From: Deltaproteobacteria bacterium
GTDB lineage: Bacteria > Desulfobacterota > Syntrophobacteria > Syntrophobacterales > Syntrophobacteraceae
Length of the DNA stretch: 64,000 bases
Assembly (NCBI GenBank): GCA_012517315.1
Contig: JAAYVE010000040.1
Location: 1-64,000 of the forward strand
Direction of reading: 5' to 3'
Shown: in pieces, positions 60,394 to 64,000 of the stretch
Layout of the letters: the number at the start of each line of letters is the position of its first letter
Position numbering within the stretch: position 1 is the stretch's first letter
Position numbers and translations under genes: made by a program
The notes under the pieces: model-generated
What the model saw: only the letters and a program-made list of their open reading frames with translations
Told to the model about the DNA's origin: nothing
The model's database searches: none

Positions 60394-61233
60394 ATGACTC
60401 CCTTCAAAGTATCGAACGATCATTCGGTCCCTGACATCGGTCATTCAGGGATGGCAGTGGATCGCTTCAATCTGCGGCTCGGCACGGAAAAAGGCGACCC
60501 TGCATCGGGAGTTGAAAACCATGGGTGGATCAAGGTTTCCACGAGTCAGCTGAATGGTCTGCGATCGGTTGACTCCAGTCTGAACAAGGTCGCAAGAACC
60601 ATCAGGCATGCCGACTCAGCCATGGAAAAGATCGGTGAACTCTTGGGGGAGATGAAATCCAAGCTTGAGAGCATCGTAAAGAACTATCCTCCCTTTCCGC
60701 CGGGGACCGAAGAGCGGGCCAGGTATCTTGAGAGCTACAACGGCCTCCGCTCGCAGATGGCACAGTTGGCGATACCACCGGAGAAGGAAGGGGCCGGGGC
60801 AAAGATGTTCCCTCCCACCGAGTACCGTGAAGGGGGGAACTGGGAATTCCTGGTTGAAAAAGACGGGCAGCTGAGGACCGTCCACAAGGGGGAGATTCAG
60901 CTGAACCTGGAAGGCTTGGACATCCCCGAGCTGAAACCGGATGCGAGCGATGAAGAGGTCTATCTTGCGCTGCAGAGACTGGACGCCGGCCGTGAAATCC
61001 TGGATTCCAGGAGACAGGCGCTGGCTGAAGATGCAGAGGCAATCATCAACTCCTTGAAAAGGTCCCTGGAATCCCATAAGCTTTACCCCAGTTACGGTGA
61101 GCAGATGAAACTTTCAGAGGACGAAGAGGCGGCGGTTGGCCGGATGAGCGCTTTGCTGCAGGAGACATTGAGCAGTGCCAAGTTCGTCAGCCTCACGAAT
61201 GCCAGTGCCGCATTAGCGGAACTGCTATACTGA
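60394..61233 (+). CDS. Flagellin-associated helical protein of unknown function
   Basis: A 279-residue protein without a signal peptide. AGGAGG stands eight bases before the ATG at 60394. Predicted long helices (SQLNGLRSVDSSLNKVARTI, then HADSAMEKIGELLGEMKSKL) recall the D1 rods of flagellin-like proteins, followed by NYPPFPPGTEERARYL. A central beta-like section and another helical end follow. I do not recognise a family name. Its place between flagellin and flbT suggests a filament- or hook-related role, for example a minor filament protein. Confidence 0.65.
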   Translation: MTPFKVSNDHSVPDIGHSGMAVDRFNLRLGTEKGDPASGVENHGWIKVSTSQLNGLRSVDSSLNKVARTIRHADSAMEKIGELLGEMKSKLESIVKNYPPFPPGTEERARYLESYNGLRSQMAQLAIPPEKEGAGAKMFPPTEYREGGNWEFLVEKDGQLRTVHKGEIQLNLEGLDIPELKPDASDEEVYLALQRLDAGREILDSRRQALAEDAEAIINSLKRSLESHKLYPSYGEQMKLSEDEEAAVGRMSALLQETLSSAKFVSLTNASAALAELLY

Positions 61234-61237
61234 AAAA

Positions 61238-61645
61238 ATGGCCCTCAAAATCACACTCAAGCCTCACGAGCGACTCATCCTGGGCGGAGCCGTCATAGAA
61301 AACGGCGATGCCCGCGCGGACTTCATTGTGGAGAACAACGTTCCGATCCTCCGTCAAAAGGACATCATGGGGGAGGAAGACGCGAATACCCCCTGCCGGA
61401 GGATCTACTTCGTGATTCAACTCATGTACATTGACGAAACGGGGCTTGTGAACCATCACAACACCTACTGGCAGCTGGTTCAGGACGTGGTGAAGGCGGC
61501 GCCGAGCACGCTGGTTCTAATCGACCAGATCAGTGAACTCATCCTTCAGGCAAAATACTATCAGGCGCTGAAGCTCACGCGCAAACTCATCGACTATGAA
61601 AAGGAGTTGTTGGATCATGCACTCAGCTCAAGTGGGAGCGTATAA
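61238..61645 (+). CDS. flbT: Flagellin post-transcriptional regulator FlbT
   Basis: A 135-residue RNA-associated regulator. MALKITLKPHERLILGGAVI matches the FlbT start, followed by NNVPILRQKDIM, TPCRRIYFVIQLMYID and the C-terminal AKYYQALKLTRKLIDYEKEL. In Caulobacter FlbT associates with the 5' leader of flagellin mRNA and links its decay to filament assembly. The gene is four bases after the helical-protein gene and overlaps flaF by 29 bases. FlbT outside the alphaproteobacteria is less often described. Confidence 0.87.
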   Translation: MALKITLKPHERLILGGAVIENGDARADFIVENNVPILRQKDIMGEEDANTPCRRIYFVIQLMYIDETGLVNHHNTYWQLVQDVVKAAPSTLVLIDQISELILQAKYYQALKLTRKLIDYEKELLDHALSSSGSV

Positions 61646-62012
61646 GAAAGTCCAGATGCAGACGATTTCAGGTCGTGAAATCGAGGCGAATGTTCTGACC
61701 AAGGCGGCCATGGCCCTGAAGGATTGCCAGGAAACCTGGGAAAATGGGGGATCGAACGGAAAGCTGGATGAGGCGCTCAGGTTCAATCAACTTATTTGGA
61801 GCATATTTCAGACGGAACTGACAAAGGAAGAAAACCCTCTGCCCAGAGAGGTACGGCGGAACATTCTGATGCTGAGTGCGTTCATTGACAGGAGAATCTT
61901 TGAGGTCATGGCTTACCCTTCACCTGAAAAGCTCAACGCCATCATCAATATCAATCTGAATCTCGCTGCGGGATTGCGCGGTTCGCCCGTAGAGAATCAA
62001 AGTGGCTACTGA
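61617..62012 (+). CDS. flaF: Flagellin regulator FlaF
   Basis: A 131-residue partner of FlbT. The ATG at 61617 (MHSAQVGAYKKVQ) lies inside flbT. Family features are GREIEANVLTKAAMALKDCQ, EALRFNQLIWSIFQTEL, PREVRRNILMLSAFIDRRIF and INININLNLAAGLRG. FlaF acts with FlbT to couple flagellin synthesis with secretion. The gene is followed by a terminator. Confidence 0.85.
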   Translation: MHSAQVGAYKKVQMQTISGREIEANVLTKAAMALKDCQETWENGGSNGKLDEALRFNQLIWSIFQTELTKEENPLPREVRRNILMLSAFIDRRIFEVMAYPSPEKLNAIININLNLAAGLRGSPVENQSGY

Positions 62013-62053
62013 AAGACCCGTTCGTCAAACACGTCGACCATCATTAGAAAGAA

Positions 62054-62106
62054 AAATTGGCCCTTCCGGGGGAATGCGTATTTCCTCGAAAGGGTCAATT
62101 TGTTTT
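62054..62106 (+). terminator. Rho-independent terminator after flaF
   Basis: AAATTGGCCCTT (from 62054) pairs with AAGGGTCAATTT (to about 62102) with one G-U pair; TGTTTT follows. It ends the flagellin-flbT-flaF unit 40 bases past the flaF stop. Confidence 0.75.
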
Positions 62107-62295
62107 GCCCGCCCTAGAGAGCCGTTGTCATGCAGAAAAGCCTTCACTGGTGAAGTCCTCATGCCGATGGAATGATAGTTGGTTGATTGCGTGAGGATCG
62201 GCAGGCAGAAGCTGCCGGGCACGCCGCATCATCACCTCTATTTCGAAGACTGTTTTGAGATGCACCATGGTCATTCAGACGAGGGGGGGGTACAC

Positions 62296-63126
62296 ATGGA
62301 ACAGGTATCCGCGCAATTGGACGCACTTCCTCCCTTGCCGTGCTCCCTGCAGAGACTGCTTGGGATTGTGCAGGATGAGAACGCCTCTGCAGCAGATCTG
62401 GAGCATCTCATTCGGCACGACGAGGCTCTTTGCGCCAAAATCCTTCGGATGGCCAACTCGGCTTTTTACGGCCACAGGGGAGGGGTGAGAACTCTCTCCA
62501 GGGCGATCCTCACAATCGGGTTCCATGAAGTGAAGTCCATTTGCCTTGTTGAACTGCTCATGGCAAGCTTCCCGGTCAAGGAGAATGACAGCCGCCGGGA
62601 GAGGGAAAAACTGTGGAAACATGCCCTCATGACAGCGAAGCACGCCGCCGAAATCGCCCGGGTGAGGCCGTGGGTGAGGGGGGATGAGGCCTACGACCTG
62701 GGTTTGCTCCACGATCTCGGGTGGCTGGTCATGCTTGTGCACTTCCATGGCCACTATCAAAGGGTCCAGGTGATTTCCGCCGAGCAGGGGATTCCCCTTC
62801 ACGTGGCTGAGCGGGGCCATGGCCTCACCCATACCCAGGTGGGAAAATGGATTGCCCTTCGTTGGGGCCTCCCCGCCGTTTACCATTTCGTCATGGCATA
62901 CCATCACGCCCCGGAGGAAAGCCCGTCCATGCGGCCTGCGGTCAAGATGGTGGCACTGGGGCATCTGCTGGCACACATGAGGGAGCAGGGCGAACTTGTG
63001 GGTATGGATCATGTTGCCTCTCTCTGTGCCGATCTCCGCATCCCGGAAGAGGAGTGGCGGAAGCACGCGGGGAAAGTGGCTCAGGTGGGAGAGGAAGTGG
63101 ACCGACTTTGGCGACTCTTGAACTGA
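62296..63126 (+). CDS. HDOD-domain signalling protein (second copy)
   Basis: A 276-residue protein. The start at 62296 (MEQVSAQLDALPPLP) follows GAGGGGGGG. HDOD features are LPPLPCSLQRLLGIV, RHDEALCAKILRMANSAFYG, TLSRAILTIGFHEVKSI, then LGLLHDLGWLVMLVHF and AYHHAPEE. It shares the layout of the HDOD protein at 58164-59033 but is only moderately similar. It is followed by a GAF-PAS sensor gene 13 bases later, probably cotranscribed, which suggests a signalling pair. Confidence 0.83.
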   Translation: MEQVSAQLDALPPLPCSLQRLLGIVQDENASAADLEHLIRHDEALCAKILRMANSAFYGHRGGVRTLSRAILTIGFHEVKSICLVELLMASFPVKENDSRREREKLWKHALMTAKHAAEIARVRPWVRGDEAYDLGLLHDLGWLVMLVHFHGHYQRVQVISAEQGIPLHVAERGHGLTHTQVGKWIALRWGLPAVYHFVMAYHHAPEESPSMRPAVKMVALGHLLAHMREQGELVGMDHVASLCADLRIPEEEWRKHAGKVAQVGEEVDRLWRLLN

Positions 63127-63139
63127 AGAGAGCAGAGTG

Positions 63140-64000
63140 ATGAATATTGAGGAACTCCTGAGAAACGAACTGCTGGAAGTGAGGCGCAAGGAAGTGGAGA
63201 AGACCGGTGTCCTCACAATGCTCTACCGCCTCATGGAATTGCTTCCCAGGAAACTCGGCGTGAAGCAGACGTGCGAGGAGTTGGTGCGGATCGTCATGGA
63301 GGAGACGGACTTCGAGAACTGCTCCATCGCCCTCTGGGATGCAGCTGAAAAAAGCCTTTGCTTCGTTGCCGCATATGGGCTCCCGGAACTCCTGGACGAG
63401 GAGGTGGACTTTGCCTACCACCGTGACCTGAAATTCCGCTCAGGGCGAGATGTGGCGAGCAAAGTCTTTGAAAGCGGCGAACCGGTGTTCATTGAGGATA
63501 CCAACAGCCAACCAATTCCCCGGAAGAACAGTGCCGTCGTGAACCCTGCGTGCCTGGTGTGCCTTCCACTGCTGGATTTGGGAATTCTCAACATGAGTGC
63601 CTCCCACCCGAGGAAGTTCTCGGATGAAAAGCAGCGCAATTGGGTCCTCATGGGGAACATCATTGGCCAACTCATCTCCACGGCGCTTATGAACGAACGG
63701 CTTCGGGATGCCAACCAAATCCTAGAATACGAGGTGGAGCAAAAAACGAGGGCCTATGAGGAGCGAAATCGAGAACTGACTCAGGCCAACCAGATCCTGG
63801 AGAAAATCATTGATCATGCGCCTGAGGGTATCTGCCTCCTGGATGCGGAGGGCGTGCTGGTCCGCATCAACAGGAGCATGCTGAAATTCCAGGGCGATGA
63901 AGCCTCGGCGGCCATTGGCGCCTCGCCGGAGATCTTTTTCAAAAACCCTCAGGTCTTCCGGGACTTGATGGAAGAGGTGGCAAAAACCGAACAGAAGCTT
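63140..64000 (+). CDS. GAF-PAS sensor protein, C-terminus cut by window edge
   Basis: At least 287 residues, open to the end of the window. The start ATG at 63140 is 13 bases after the HDOD stop. An N-terminal helical segment leads into a GAF domain (about 25-190, with TCEELVRIVMEETDFENCSI and SVVNP-like core VVNPACLVCLPLL). A coiled coil follows (about 195-230), then the beginning of a PAS domain (ILEKIIDHAPEGICLLDAEG, at about 223-242). The output domain (histidine kinase, GGDEF or sigma54-interaction) is not visible. Confidence 0.78.
   Translation, partial: MNIEELLRNELLEVRRKEVEKTGVLTMLYRLMELLPRKLGVKQTCEELVRIVMEETDFENCSIALWDAAEKSLCFVAAYGLPELLDEEVDFAYHRDLKFRSGRDVASKVFESGEPVFIEDTNSQPIPRKNSAVVNPACLVCLPLLDLGILNMSASHPRKFSDEKQRNWVLMGNIIGQLISTALMNERLRDANQILEYEVEQKTRAYEERNRELTQANQILEKIIDHAPEGICLLDAEGVLVRINRSMLKFQGDEASAAIGASPEIFFKNPQVFRDLMEEVAKTEQKL

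Noticed and set aside
1-64000. tRNA genes, rRNA genes, CRISPR arrays, insertion sequences
   Set aside because: Reading by eye found no T-loop plus acceptor pairing, no regular spaced repeats and no transposase-like frames. A covariance-model scan would be needed to be sure about tRNAs.

Overview
This 64 kb window looks like chromosome from a GC-rich, motile, strictly anaerobic bacterium of the Desulfobacterota, most like the Syntrophobacter-type sulfate reducers and syntrophs. That placement is inference. It rests on the siroheme-dependent haem pathway (ahbC-hemB-ahbD), the futalosine menaquinone pathway, a multihaem cytochrome c, a cytoplasmic molybdo-iron-sulfur oxidoreductase, a flagellin with FlbT and FlaF, a PEP-CTERM exoprotein, and an in-frame UGA that is best read as selenocysteine. 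I saw no rRNA, tRNA, CRISPR array, insertion sequence or prophage.

Layout, left half. 0-5.9 kb: a truncated MlaE permease (minus), an eight-haem cytochrome with HEAT and TPR repeats, a hotdog thioesterase, then a c-di-GMP-I riboswitch with its own terminator in front of a PEP-CTERM protein gene. 5.9-13 kb: a dynamin-like GTPase with a small membrane protein, a PpiD-like chaperone, yraN-rsmI-murI, and an unrecognised minus-strand gene. 13-18.5 kb: a ClpX-like AAA+ unfoldase without a zinc finger, then ahbC-hemB-ahbD. 18.5-25.3 kb (minus): a DUF1573 protein split by an in-frame UGA (candidate selenoprotein), a divergent polysaccharide deacetylase, a C-terminal processing protease, ftsX-ftsE and a DUF4412-like secreted protein. 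25.3-34 kb: a CoA-transferase/GNAT fusion, lgt, an aldehyde dehydrogenase, mobB-mobA-moeA, a CDP-alcohol phosphatidyltransferase and an AbrB-fold protein.

Layout, right half. 34.2-34.5 kb holds a strong promoter followed by sequence that can fold into a 6S-like rod. Next come a core-MetE-like methyltransferase, a decayed glycosyltransferase/glycosidase locus (36.1-37.3 kb), a FadL-type porin and a stand-alone AICAR transformylase. 40.8-47.5 kb (minus) is a TetR-headed menaquinone operon: tetR-mqnE-mqnC-deaminase-mqnA-aldolase-ubiX. It has a near-consensus promoter whose -10 box overlaps a palindrome. Then follow a LUD protein, a YgjP-type metallopeptidase, a three-gene molybdo/Fe-S/flavin oxidoreductase operon (minus), a TauE/SafE transporter encoded as two half-proteins, and a membrane-anchored J-protein with a triple repeat. 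The window ends with an HDOD protein, flagellin, a flagellin-associated helical protein, flbT, flaF, a second HDOD protein and a truncated GAF-PAS sensor.

How it fits together: the Ahb enzymes supply haem for the multihaem cytochrome, MobB-MobA-MoeA supply cofactor for the molybdo-enzyme, and the Mqn operon supplies menaquinone. UbiX plausibly makes prenylated FMN for a UbiD-type decarboxylase of the same pathway. c-di-GMP (riboswitch) and FlbT/FlaF (flagellin) appear to act post-transcriptionally on surface and motility genes. The observations most worth checking are the UGA-containing DUF1573 gene, the riboswitch expression platform, the 6S-like RNA candidate and the TetR operator/promoter.
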